Shown one piece after another: positions 1 to 4,795 of a stretch of DNA of 10,198 nucleotides (position 1 is its first letter; every line of letters begins with the position of its first letter). This stretch comes from Flavobacterium sp. (GTDB lineage: Bacteria > Bacteroidota > Bacteroidia > Flavobacteriales > Flavobacteriaceae), in assembly GCA_030153045.1 (NCBI GenBank), contig JASLID010000082.1, positions 1 to 10,198 on the forward strand. Reading direction: 5' to 3'. Under the pieces are notes generated by a model that ran no database searches, had not been told where the DNA came from, and was given only the letters and a program-made list of their open reading frames with translations. The translations under genes were made by a program, and so were the position numbers.

Positions 1-66
1 TAGAGCAGTAGGCAGCTCGTCGGGCTCATAACCCGAAGGTCACAGGTTCGAGTCCTGTTCCCGCTA
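1..66 (+). tRNA. Initiator-type tRNA-Met (CAT), 5' end cut by window
   Basis: The window opens at tRNA position 8, so the seven 5' acceptor bases are missing. Visible parts are the D stem GAGC/GCTC, the anticodon stem TCGGG/CCCGA with loop CTCATAA (anticodon CAT), the T arm ACAGG-TTCGAGT-CCTGT, the 3' acceptor strand TCCCGCT and discriminator A at 66. Three G:C pairs beside the anticodon loop and an A11:U24 pair in the D stem are hallmarks of bacterial initiator tRNA, which argues against elongator Met or Ile2. The 3' CCA is not encoded (CTA follows), as is common in Bacteroidota. The 1-72 mismatch typical of initiators cannot be checked because base 1 is outside the window. Confidence 0.95.
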
Positions 67-70
67 CTAA

Positions 71-102
71 AAAACCATTCAGAAATGAATGGTTTTTTCT
101 TT
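71..102 (+). terminator. Rho-independent terminator after tRNA
   Basis: A perfect 10-bp stem AAAACCATTC / GAATGGTTTT (71-80 and 87-96) has a 6-nt loop and is followed by a T-rich tail. It lies three bases after the tRNA body and most simply ends the tRNA transcript. Confidence 0.85.
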
Positions 103-277
103 TATTACTACCAAGGATTCGTCGTTTACCTCTTATTATTATAAAAATTCAATTAGAATCACATCTTCTCCAAGGCGTTTTGTAATTAAAAAACCACAAA
201 AACAGCTACTAATAATCTCAGAAAAGCAGTTGATTCTTAAAAATAATTTAAAATAGTGTGTATTCTTAAAATATGTG

Positions 278-285
278 TACCTTTG
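278..285 (+). promoter_or_regulatory. Bacteroidota -7 promoter element
   Basis: TACCTTTG matches the TAnnTTTG consensus of the Bacteroidota primary sigma factor. No good TTTG -33 box lies at the usual distance. Transcription would start near 290, giving a leader of roughly 65-70 nt for the J-domain/KTSC gene. Confidence 0.55.
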
Positions 286-321
286 CACCGGAAAAAATAA
301 AGCATCCTTTTTTTCTTAAAC

Positions 322-343
322 CACTGATAAACAGTGATTTTTT
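322..343 (+). promoter_or_regulatory. Terminator-like hairpin in the 5' leader
   Basis: CACTG-ATAAA-CAGTG (322-336) is followed by a six-T run (338-343). It sits between the predicted transcription start and the ATG at 358. The stem is only 5 bp, plus AAA/TTT flanks after one mismatch, so it is either a weak attenuator-like element or chance. Confidence 0.3.
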
Positions 344-357
344 ATAAAAATTAGCAC

Positions 358-804
358 ATGAAAAGAGTTATTGAATACAGAAAATTGCTTGAAGTAGACA
401 AAAATGTTACTTTAAAAGAATTAAAAACCATTTACAGAAACAGCATGAAGGATTCGCATCCTGATAAATTTGTAAATGATGAAGCAGGTAAATTGGCAGC
501 AGAAGAAAAAAGCAAGCAAATCATTGGCGCATACCACTTTTTAGTAAGTATCGCTACTGAAACTGTTGAAAAAAACCTTCCTGAATACACAGATACCATT
601 ACCAATTCTAATATTCATGATTTCCATTTGGAAAAACAAACTCTGTTTGTAAAATATTTCAATGGAATGGAGTACGAATACATTGGTGTTCCAAAAAACA
701 TCTATGTAAAAATGGTCAATGCTGACTCTCCAAACCGTTTTGCAAAACGTCACATTTACGGAAATTATATCTACAGAAAATCAGGCGAAGCTGCTGAAGA
801 TTAA
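358..804 (+). CDS. J-domain/KTSC domain protein
   Basis: The 148-aa soluble protein combines two modules. Residues about 1-65 look like a DnaJ J-domain: an amphipathic helix, then the HPD signature at residues 34-36 (SHPDKF) and a helix rich in A, E and K. This is the part that in the family stimulates an Hsp70 (DnaK) ATPase. Residues about 83-141 match the KTSC pattern (L-F-V-K-Y-F-N-G, Y-x-Y-x-G-V-P, A-x-S-x-x-R-F, H-I-x-G-x-Y), a small domain of unknown function named after its conserved residues and often found near lysyl-tRNA synthetases. There is no zinc-finger or substrate-binding DnaJ C-terminus, so it is not a general DnaJ. There is no signal peptide, so a cytoplasmic place is likely. 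It is monocistronic: own -7 box upstream, strong terminator right after. The ATG at 358 gives the full J-domain. Domain calls are secure; the biological role is unknown. Confidence 0.85.
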   Translation: MKRVIEYRKLLEVDKNVTLKELKTIYRNSMKDSHPDKFVNDEAGKLAAEEKSKQIIGAYHFLVSIATETVEKNLPEYTDTITNSNIHDFHLEKQTLFVKYFNGMEYEYIGVPKNIYVKMVNADSPNRFAKRHIYGNYIYRKSGEAAED

Positions 805-827
805 TCTCTTAAATACATAAATACACT

Positions 828-856
828 AAAGACTTTCCGTAAGGAAAGTCTTTTTT
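828..856 (+). terminator. Strong terminator of the J-domain/KTSC gene
   Basis: An 11-bp perfect stem AAAGACTTTCC / GGAAAGTCTTT (828-838 and 843-853) has a GTAA loop and T6 at 851-856. It lies 24 bases after the stop codon. The convergent minus-strand gene ends inside the T run (stop at 855-857). Read on the minus strand the hairpin is followed by only three T, so it may end that transcript less well. Confidence 0.9.
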
Positions 857-1658
857 ATTTAAAATAAACCTCAGCAGTTATAGGAATATGATCTGAAATT
901 TCTCTAGCTGACTCCAACGTTACAAACGAGTTATAAAAGAGAATAGCTTCACTGTTTCTTACTTCGATTTTGGTATCATTATACCAAATATTATCAAACT
1001 CTGAAGCTAAGCACTCTCCATTACGGCATTCTTTTTTCAATGATGTTTTCTGGCTTTCAAAAACGGACTTGTACCCCATTCCTTTTAAAGGATTAAACAC
1101 AGTATGAGATTGTGGACAATTAAAATCTCCTGCAAAAATTAAATTCAAATTTGGGTATTCATTGGGCAGAAATTTAAAATACTTAATTTCAGTTTCGGGC
1201 TGTTTGCTTTTTGTGATGGCGTGAAAAGTAACTAAAGTAAATGACTTTTTATTCTGTTCGAATGTTGCAAAATAAGGCTCTCGGTCTATTTCCAAATTGT
1301 ATTTTTGCTCGAGCCAGGCATTTCCTTTCAGTTTGAGTTTACTCGTTTTCCAAAGAAAAGCATACCGTTCGGTTTTGTATGAGTTTCCGCTAGTTGGGTC
1401 ACTAACGATGTAATCCCATTTTGATCCTTTGCGGTTGAGTTCATCAGCCAATTTTGCAACCGCCTGAGCACCACCATAGCCCGCAACTACTTCCTGCAAA
1501 GCCACAACATCATACTCTTTAAGTATATTGGCAATAAAAACCAATGTCGAATCTGATTTGGAATGCCCTAAATTTTCAACATTCCAGGAACAAACTTTGA
1601 TTTGGCCATAAAATACTGAAGAAAGAAGAAAAAGGAACAGACAAAGTTTATTTCTCAT
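855..1658 (-). CDS. Exported endonuclease/exonuclease/phosphatase-family protein
   Basis: The 267-aa protein has the DNase I-like EEP fold: WNVENLG (25-31), LQEV with metal ligand E56, the TERYAFLW strand (96-103), FHAI with H146, GDFN (177-180) with D178 and N180, EFDNIWY (220-226), and the terminal SDHIPI with catalytic-pair D256/H257. All motifs of an active Mg-dependent phosphodiesterase are present. Residues 1-18 form a signal peptide (hydrophobic core, then SSVFYG-Q), so it acts in the periplasm or outside. In the family such enzymes cleave extracellular DNA or other phosphodiesters. Nuclease, phosphatase or sphingomyelinase activity cannot be told apart here. It is the last gene of a likely three-gene minus-strand unit, 44 bp after a small exported Cys/His protein, and its stop codon overlaps the T run of the converging terminator. 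Confidence 0.88.
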   Translation of the reverse strand: MRNKLCLFLFLLSSVFYGQIKVCSWNVENLGHSKSDSTLVFIANILKEYDVVALQEVVAGYGGAQAVAKLADELNRKGSKWDYIVSDPTSGNSYKTERYAFLWKTSKLKLKGNAWLEQKYNLEIDREPYFATFEQNKKSFTLVTFHAITKSKQPETEIKYFKFLPNEYPNLNLIFAGDFNCPQSHTVFNPLKGMGYKSVFESQKTSLKKECRNGECLASEFDNIWYNDTKIEVRNSEAILFYNSFVTLESAREISDHIPITAEVYFK

Positions 1659-1702
1659 CGGGCAGGATTAATTCTCAAATATAGAGATTGCAATTCGCAT
1701 TA

Positions 1703-1912
1703 TCAGTCTTCCCAACCACAAAGTGTAAGCCCATATTCCTGAGCTTCTTTCAGACTCACTTTTACAATCTCGTGTTTGCAAGCATTGAGTCCTCGGCAAT
1801 TTTCTTTGTAATGGTATTTTTTTCCTCCTGTCGTACCGCACAAATACACTTGGGTTTCCATACTCTGGAAAGAAGTCAATGTAAATAAGAATATTAAAAC
1901 AAGGAGTTTCAT
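1703..1912 (-). CDS. Small exported Cys/His protein (putative metal-binding)
   Basis: The 69-aa protein has an N-terminal signal peptide (about 1-18, FLFTLTSFQS). Its mature part is about 50 residues: VYLCGTTGGKKYHYKENCRGL, then a helix with KEAQEYG, ending LTLC. The pattern Y-H-x(4)-C-R-x-L (H34, C39), then a helix beginning with A, then a Cys near the end (C65), is that of a small domain often attached to secreted or thermonuclease-like proteins and thought to bind zinc. Full members usually end in CxxC; here the second Cys is replaced (CGWED), though C25 or C45 could supply a ligand. It lies between a lipoprotein gene (33-bp gap) and an exported EEP phosphoesterase gene (44-bp gap), so it is probably co-transcribed with both. 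The fold and metal binding are inference; the export signal and motif are visible. Confidence 0.72.
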   Translation of the reverse strand: MKLLVLIFLFTLTSFQSMETQVYLCGTTGGKKYHYKENCRGLNACKHEIVKVSLKEAQEYGLTLCGWED

Positions 1913-1945
1913 TTGTGTTTTTATTTGTTATTTAAAGATAGTGCT

Positions 1946-2347
1946 TTAATCGACTTCTAATTCATATTGATTCCCATCATTATCAACAGCTTTTAGTTTG
2001 CCATGACCACTCCATTCGACTTGAACATCGACTTCTTCTCCATCAGCTTTTACAATTATTCCAGCTCCGTATTTCCCTTCTACGTTAATCTTGGCAGTGA
2101 CTTCATTTCCTTCTTCATCATAACCATTAGCATCATAATTGTATTCATAATTTCCGGATGTTCCGGTACGGTACTCGTATTGATATTCTGTGTCTTTATG
2201 AAAGGTTTTGGCTTCCTCGGGTGTGATGGATTTTACGTCATCCGGTGTTATCGCTTTTTTATAGAAGGGTTGCATTTGCTGTTTTGGCTCTTCTTTTTTA
2301 CAGCTTGATAGCACTAAGACTATTGCTAAAAGTATTTTTCTCTTCAT
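1946..2347 (-). CDS. Lipoprotein of unknown function
   Basis: The 133-aa lipoprotein has a short KRK n-region, a hydrophobic core and lipobox LSSC (Cys16), followed by KKEE. That resembles the charged export signal used by Bacteroidota surface lipoproteins, so exposure on the outer membrane is plausible. The mature protein has two Pro-Asp/Pro-Glu helical caps (ITPDDVKSITPEEAKTF), then a very acidic, tyrosine-rich β-strand region (YQYEYRTGTSGNYEYNYDANGYDEEGNEV) and closing strands with VKADGEEVDVQVEW, GKLKAVDNDGNQYELEVD. The last part looks like a small β-barrel or β-sandwich. I do not recognise a named family. The ATG at 2347 is chosen over an in-frame TTG at 2365 because that TTG is the end of the TACTTTTG promoter element and the ATG gives a normal lipoprotein signal. 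It heads a likely operon with the Cys/His protein and the EEP phosphoesterase. Confidence 0.82.
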   Translation of the reverse strand: MKRKILLAIVLVLSSCKKEEPKQQMQPFYKKAITPDDVKSITPEEAKTFHKDTEYQYEYRTGTSGNYEYNYDANGYDEEGNEVTAKINVEGKYGAGIIVKADGEEVDVQVEWSGHGKLKAVDNDGNQYELEVD

Positions 2348-2362
2348 AACATTTCTTTTTTT

Positions 2363-2370
2363 CAAAAGTA
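2363..2370 (-). promoter_or_regulatory. -7 promoter element for the lipoprotein operon
   Basis: On the minus strand TACTTTTG fits TAnnTTTG. Transcription would start near 2357, leaving a leader of only about 10 nt before the ATG at 2347. There is no TTTG -33 box at the usual distance; instead an operator-like half-palindrome lies there, suggesting activator dependence. Confidence 0.6.
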
Positions 2371-2390
2371 AGTGTGTTTGGGAAGATTTG

Positions 2391-2408
2391 GGTATGGGAA
2401 ACCGTAAA
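2391..2408 (-). promoter_or_regulatory. Operator-like site, imperfect copy (TTTACGG-N4-CCATACC)
   Basis: Read on the minus strand this is TTTACGG TTTC CCATACC: one perfect half-site of the palindrome at 4717-4736 and one degenerate half (core TACGG-N4-CCaTA, one mismatch). Sixteen consecutive bases (2396-2411) are identical to 4715-4730 in inverted orientation. The dyad centre (2399.5) is 29.5 bp upstream of the -7 box, exactly as at the other copy. Confidence 0.6.
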
Positions 2409-2425
2409 GAAGATTATACATAAAT

Positions 2426-2454
2426 AAAAAACTAGTTAATTAAACTGCTTTTTT
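2426..2454 (-). terminator. Weak terminator candidate after the secreted protein gene
   Basis: On the minus strand AAAAAAGCAGTT-TAATT-AACTAGTTTTTT can pair as AGTT/AACT plus A6/T6 around a 2x2 internal loop. There is a T run but little GC, so it is only a candidate end for the transcript from 2465-3639. Confidence 0.3.
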
Positions 2455-2464
2455 ATGATTAATC

Positions 2465-3031
2465 TTATGCTTTTTTAGATTTCAGTTTTTTAAGTATATT
2501 TATGACATTAGGAATATCTCTAACTTTAGATTCTGTCCAAAAATATTTATCCTTAAAGAATGAATTATTCAAAATAACAGAAAAAATCTGAGTGTTATTA
2601 TAAATCTCGAATTTTAGCATTACTTCTTTACAATTAAAAACATATTTTACTGTTTTTTTCTTTCCTGCTGACGCATCTAAATTAGGAACAATATAGGTAT
2701 CGAACCAAATAATTAAATCATCAACCTCTTCAATACCAATCCATGCTGTTTCTTTTACCGAAGTCGTTTTCATACCAACTTGTCCCGTAATAAAAGTTGA
2801 TTCGACTGCAAGACCTAAGGATTTAGTTTCTTTCTTTAAATCGATAATCTCGGCAGGATAAAATTCGACAGTCTCTCCAAGACCAGACTTAAATACAGCT
2901 TTTTCATTTTCATCCAAATTTATCTGAACATATGTGGAATGATTTATAAATTCGGAAGCGCTTGATAGTCTAGCATCCTGACCATAGGAAGCAAAAATAA
3001 ATAAGCAAAAGAGAATAGTGGTTTTTATCAT
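2465..3031 (-). CDS. Secreted protein of unknown function
   Basis: The 188-aa protein has a signal peptide ending about FASYG-Q (residues 1-17), typical of flavobacterial Sec signals where cleavage precedes Gln. The mature part alternates short β-strands with charged turns (VQINLDENEKAVFKSG, TAWIGIEEVDDLIIWFDTYI, VKYVFNCKEVMLKFEIY, IFSVILNN) and ends in a basic helix (VINILKKLKSKKA). A single mature Cys (NCKEV) is present, so no disulfide is expected within one chain. I do not recognise a family or catalytic motif. It lies 77 bp downstream of the Cys-rich small gene, and its leader shares a 14-nt sequence (TTTAGTTTTAATTT on the + strand, 3037-3050) with that gene's leader, so co-expression is plausible. 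The ATG at 3031 gives the complete signal peptide. Confidence 0.7.
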   Translation of the reverse strand: MIKTTILFCLFIFASYGQDARLSSASEFINHSTYVQINLDENEKAVFKSGLGETVEFYPAEIIDLKKETKSLGLAVESTFITGQVGMKTTSVKETAWIGIEEVDDLIIWFDTYIVPNLDASAGKKKTVKYVFNCKEVMLKFEIYNNTQIFSVILNNSFFKDKYFWTESKVRDIPNVINILKKLKSKKA

Positions 3032-3108
3032 AATAGTTTAGTTTTAATTTTTTTTTAAATTTAGTAACAACCAACACTTTAAAACCAAGTATTTATACCT
3101 GCATTCTA

Positions 3109-3312
3109 TTAACTAGTATGGCAGCTACTACAACAATAATAGCAACCATTGGATTTAGAATATGTTTTCTTTGCTTCTGTAACAGCGTCTTTACAGTTTG
3201 AAAACTCTCCTAGAAATTTTCTGTTCTCAGAATTTGGAAGATATCGACAATCTTCGGTATGCACTTCATGATCTCCATTAGACTGTGCATTTTTGTTTAC
3301 GTAATACTTCAT
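3109..3312 (-). CDS. Small cysteine-rich conserved hypothetical protein
   Basis: The 67-aa protein has no signal peptide. It begins MKYYVNKNAQSNGDHEVH and ends CYYCCSSCHTS. This N- and C-terminal pattern recurs in small uncharacterised proteins of many bacteria, beyond Bacteroidota. Possible metal ligands are H18, C22 (HTEDC, H-x3-C), C40 in the helix FSNCKDAVTEAKKTY, and the tail C57, C60, C61, C64. The order His-x(3)-Cys, Ala-rich helix, terminal Cys cluster resembles a small zinc-ribbon-like domain. The overall plan echoes the exported Cys/His protein at 1703-1912. It lies 24 bp behind the 100-aa membrane-anchored gene, so the two are probably co-transcribed. The function is unknown; zinc binding is inference. 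Confidence 0.8.
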   Translation of the reverse strand: MKYYVNKNAQSNGDHEVHTEDCRYLPNSENRKFLGEFSNCKDAVTEAKKTYSKSNGCYYCCSSCHTS

Positions 3313-3336
3313 GATTTTAGTTTTAATTTGTCAATA

Positions 3337-3639
3337 TTAATTCACAGGCATCCCAGCATTCTTTACTTCTTCATTTTCGATGTCTTTCCATTTTTTATAA
3401 TTTACTTCATCTTTAGCTTGTAAATAAGCTGCAGCAACAAGTCCCGCATGCACATATGCATCCATTGCATTTCCGCTATTTTTTGCTATTTCATATTGTT
3501 TTTCACTATCCAAAGCAACTTGGTTCACTATTTTTTCCATTTCATTTGCAGCCTGCTTTTCTAAGCCTCCACCAAAGAAAAAATACAATAACCCTATCGC
3601 AAAAATCAAACTGATAATTCCTTTTACATTTTTATTCAT
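3337..3639 (-). CDS. Membrane-anchored conserved hypothetical protein
   Basis: This 100-aa protein has one N-terminal hydrophobic segment (about residues 7-25, GIISLIFAIGLLYFFFGGG) that acts as an uncleaved anchor or signal. The rest is helical and hydrophilic: EKIVNQVALDSEKQYEIAKNSG, then AYVHAGLVAAAYLQAKDEVNYKKWKDIENEEV, ending AGMPVN. The QxxxA-x-G and AG-x-VAAAYLQAKDE-x-x-Y-x-x-W signature occurs in small uncharacterised proteins of several phyla. Homologues often carry Cys in the loop before AGL and before AGM, which here are replaced (AYVHAG, EEVKNAG); this is from memory and not checked. It is first in a likely unit with the Cys-rich 67-aa gene and the secreted 188-aa gene. No clear -7 box was found in the 100 bp upstream. 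Confidence 0.75.
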   Translation of the reverse strand: MNKNVKGIISLIFAIGLLYFFFGGGLEKQAANEMEKIVNQVALDSEKQYEIAKNSGNAMDAYVHAGLVAAAYLQAKDEVNYKKWKDIENEEVKNAGMPVN

Positions 3640-3702
3640 CTCTATTTATTTTAAATTACATTTTCAGACACTCTTAAAGGTCTTTTATATTTGATTCATT
3701 TA

Positions 3703-3730
3703 GTTCAAGATTAATCAATCCAATCTGAAC
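3703..3730. other. Hairpin upstream of the 100-aa gene
   Basis: GTTC-a-AGATT (3703-3712) pairs with AATCT-GAAC (3722-3730): nine base pairs with one bulged A around a 9-nt loop. No T run follows on the minus strand, so it is not a terminator. It lies between the terminator of the upstream unit and the 100-aa gene and could be a regulatory site or an mRNA leader structure. Confidence 0.35.
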
Positions 3731-3739
3731 TGATGTTAG

Positions 3740-3766
3740 AAAAAGAAGCTGCTATCAACAGCTTCT
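3740..3766 (-). terminator. Terminator after the DUF3606 gene
   Basis: The 8-bp stem AGAAGCTG / CAGCTTCT (3744-3751 and 3759-3766, 7-nt loop) is followed on the minus strand by T5 (3744-3740). It begins only 8 bases after the DUF3606 stop codon and separates that unit from the gene at 3639. Confidence 0.85.
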
Positions 3767-3773
3767 CTTAAAT

Positions 3774-3950
3774 TTACTTGCTTAAGTGTTTTGCCACATC
3801 AGTAGCTAAAACACCAACAGCTTTTACAGCATCTTTAAGCTGTTTTTCTGTCACATTCCATTTGTCACACCAATATTTAACTTCCCAACTTTCATTGACA
3901 TTTACTTTGGAAGCATCTTGTGGACGTTTTTTACTTAAATCATCAGACAT
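3774..3950 (-). CDS. DUF3606 domain protein
   Basis: The 58-aa protein is a nearly bare DUF3606 domain: MSDDLSKKRPQDASKVNVNE, then WEVKYWCDKWNVTEKQLKDAVKAVG, then a short amphipathic helix. The order (R-P-Q-D, V-N-x-x-E-x-W-E-V-x-Y-W, W-x-V-T-x-x-Q-L, A-V-x-x-V-G) is the family signature. The second half (YWCDKWNVTEKQLKDAVKAVG) looks like a short helix-turn-helix-like element, but DNA binding has not been shown for the family to my knowledge. The ATG at 3950 is chosen because homologues start MSDDLSKKRPQD; an upstream in-frame GTG (3980) would add an unrelated ten-residue tail. It is 89 bp after the YidD-like gene and directly before a terminator, so it may be last in that operon or have its own promoter, which I could not identify. 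Confidence 0.88.
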   Translation of the reverse strand: MSDDLSKKRPQDASKVNVNESWEVKYWCDKWNVTEKQLKDAVKAVGVLATDVAKHLSK

Positions 3951-4039
3951 TTTATATAATTTATTTATTAGCCAATTCACACTCTGGCTTTTGAGTGGAT
4001 TTTAAAATACTTTTTAAACACTTCAAAACATTATAATTC

Positions 4040-4273
4040 TTAAGGGTAATCAATGTATTCTCTGCTAGAAAATGGATTGCAATCTCTAATTCTCAGAACT
4101 GTTTTAACAGTAGCTTTAAAAAAATTATACTTCTGAAATGCCAATATCCCATATGTAGAGCATGAAGGAAAATGCAGGCACTTATCATATTTCCTTCTTT
4201 TTGTTTTCTTATAAATAAGAATAAAAAAGATTGAAACCTGATTGAGCAGATAAGTAAGATTCTTAGCTTTCAT
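4040..4273 (-). CDS. Divergent YidD-like protein
   Basis: This 77-aa protein carries the YidD family core. The sequence KCLHFPSCSTYGILAFQKYNF has C32, P36, S37, C38, S39 and Y41. An amphipathic helix with F52 and K53 follows, then LRIRDCNPF (R61, C65, N66, P67, F68). Canonical YidD proteins (70-85 aa) read C-R-F-x-P-S/T-C-S-x-Y ... R-x-x-R-C-x-P and end in GG-x-D-P-V-P; here the tail is degenerate (SSREYIDYP). A hydrophobic N-terminal stretch (8-20) should lie at the inner membrane. In the family YidD helps the YidC insertase place membrane proteins. The canonical yidD gene normally sits with rnpA/yidC, so this copy is probably a second, specialised paralogue. It overlaps the upstream PH-like gene by 11 bp, a sign of translational coupling. 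Family membership is fairly sure, function less so. Confidence 0.8.
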   Translation of the reverse strand: MKAKNLTYLLNQVSIFFILIYKKTKRRKYDKCLHFPSCSTYGILAFQKYNFFKATVKTVLRIRDCNPFSSREYIDYP

Positions 4274-4661
4274 TTAGTTCTGTGTAAATTCTTCTTATCT
4301 CGTATCCTTTTTCTTTTGTAGGTATCGGAATTATCAATGCTCCGCCAGAAGTACTAATTCTAAGTTGAAATCCTTTCGTGTTACTACATCCTCCTGTTGT
4401 TTGCAATTCAGAAACTTCAAGAAAAGAGATTTTTTCAAAAGGTAAAATCCCGTCTTTTTCAACAAAAACCTTCCCCTCCATTACTTTTGTTTTATATAAA
4501 ACCCTTTTATCTGTTAAGCCAATCCAATAATTGTCTTTCTTTCCACTACCAAAACAACCGCCTGTTGTAGAAATAAATGAGAAATAATATACTTTCTCAT
4601 TCGATGTTAGTTGCATTGCTAAATCGGAAGGAATACCATCTGTAATACTATTTAGTGCCAT
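4263..4661 (-). CDS. PH-like domain protein of unknown function
   Basis: The 132-aa protein has no signal peptide or membrane segment. Its centre has β-strands in the style of bacterial PH-like domains: NEKVYYFSFIS, NYWIGLTDKRVLYKTKV (44-60; LTDKRVLY is the hallmark strand), EKDGILPFEKISFLEV, FQLRISTSGGALIIPIP, and a C-terminal helix YEIRRIYTELNES. That is a seven-strand barrel plus capping helix, usually a protein- or lipid-binding module. Odd features are two TTGGC motifs (residues 32-36 and 88-92) in matching loops, the first followed by GSGKK, which suggest a paired Cys site or an internal duplication. It is the first gene behind a TAAGTTTG -7 box and the perfect operator palindrome, and it overlaps the YidD-like gene. 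The PH-like assignment rests on strand pattern and is moderate. Confidence 0.75.
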   Translation of the reverse strand: MALNSITDGIPSDLAMQLTSNEKVYYFSFISTTGGCFGSGKKDNYWIGLTDKRVLYKTKVMEGKVFVEKDGILPFEKISFLEVSELQTTGGCSNTKGFQLRISTSGGALIIPIPTKEKGYEIRRIYTELNES

Positions 4662-4689
4662 TTTTTTTATTTTTAAATAATTAATACCC

Positions 4690-4697
4690 CAAACTTA
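4690..4697 (-). promoter_or_regulatory. -7 promoter element for the PH-like/YidD-like operon
   Basis: On the minus strand TAAGTTTG fits TAnnTTTG. Transcription would start near 4684, about 23 nt before the ATG at 4661. No TTTG lies at the -33 distance; the position is abutted by the palindrome at 4717-4736. Confidence 0.65.
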
Positions 4698-4716
4698 AAC
4701 CCAATAAAAATCAATT

Positions 4717-4736
4717 CTTTACGGTTTCCCGTAAAG
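4717..4736. promoter_or_regulatory. Perfect operator palindrome CTTTACGG-N4-CCGTAAAG
   Basis: CTTTACGG (4717-4724), spacer TTTC, CCGTAAAG (4729-4736) is an 8-bp perfect inverted repeat with a 4-bp spacer. It is not followed by a T run, so it is not a terminator; the terminator of the response regulator gene is separate (4763-4785). The dyad centre (4726.5) is 29.5 bp upstream of the -7 box, that is about -43, typical of an activator that replaces -33 recognition. Symmetric 18-20 bp sites suit a LuxR-type dimer; the adjacent response regulator is the first candidate. Confidence 0.7.
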
Positions 4737-4762
4737 CGATAATTATTTTAAAAAGAAGACAT

Positions 4763-4785
4763 AAAAAAACACCCGAGTGGGTGTT
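4763..4785 (-). terminator. Terminator of the lipoprotein-kinase-regulator operon
   Basis: The perfect 7-bp GC-rich stem AACACCC / GGGTGTT (4768-4774 and 4779-4785) has a 4-nt loop and is followed on the minus strand by a run of seven T. It lies just after the response regulator stop codon at 4796. Confidence 0.9.
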
Positions 4786-4795
4786 AAGAAGAGGT

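Larger units (their letters stand above)
103..357. other. Intergenic stretch before the J-domain/KTSC gene
   Basis: This AT-rich gap has no convincing ORF on either strand. It holds a candidate -7 box at 278-285, a leader hairpin at 322-343, and two copies of ATTCTTAAAA (233-242 and 262-271) 29 bp apart just upstream of that -7 box. Nothing else recognisable was seen. Confidence 0.5.

Noticed and set aside
233..271. Two ATTCTTAAAA repeats before the J-domain/KTSC gene as an operator
   Set aside because: Only two AT-rich copies without symmetry; expected by chance in such composition.
757..774. TTTACGGAAATTATATCT as a third operator copy
   Set aside because: Inside a coding region, only one half-site, and no -7 box at the matching distance.
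855..1658. The EEP nuclease as part of a defence or toxin system
   Set aside because: It has a signal peptide, so it acts outside the cytoplasm, and no immunity or restriction partner is present.
1688..2308. Plus-strand ORFs of 66 and 101 codons at 1688-1888 and 2003-2308
   Set aside because: They lie opposite well-supported signal-peptide genes and have low-complexity F/I/S-rich translations typical of antisense shadows.
2345..2365. TTG start at 2365 for the lipoprotein
   Set aside because: The TTG is the end of the TACTTTTG -7 box; ATG 2347 gives a proper signal peptide.
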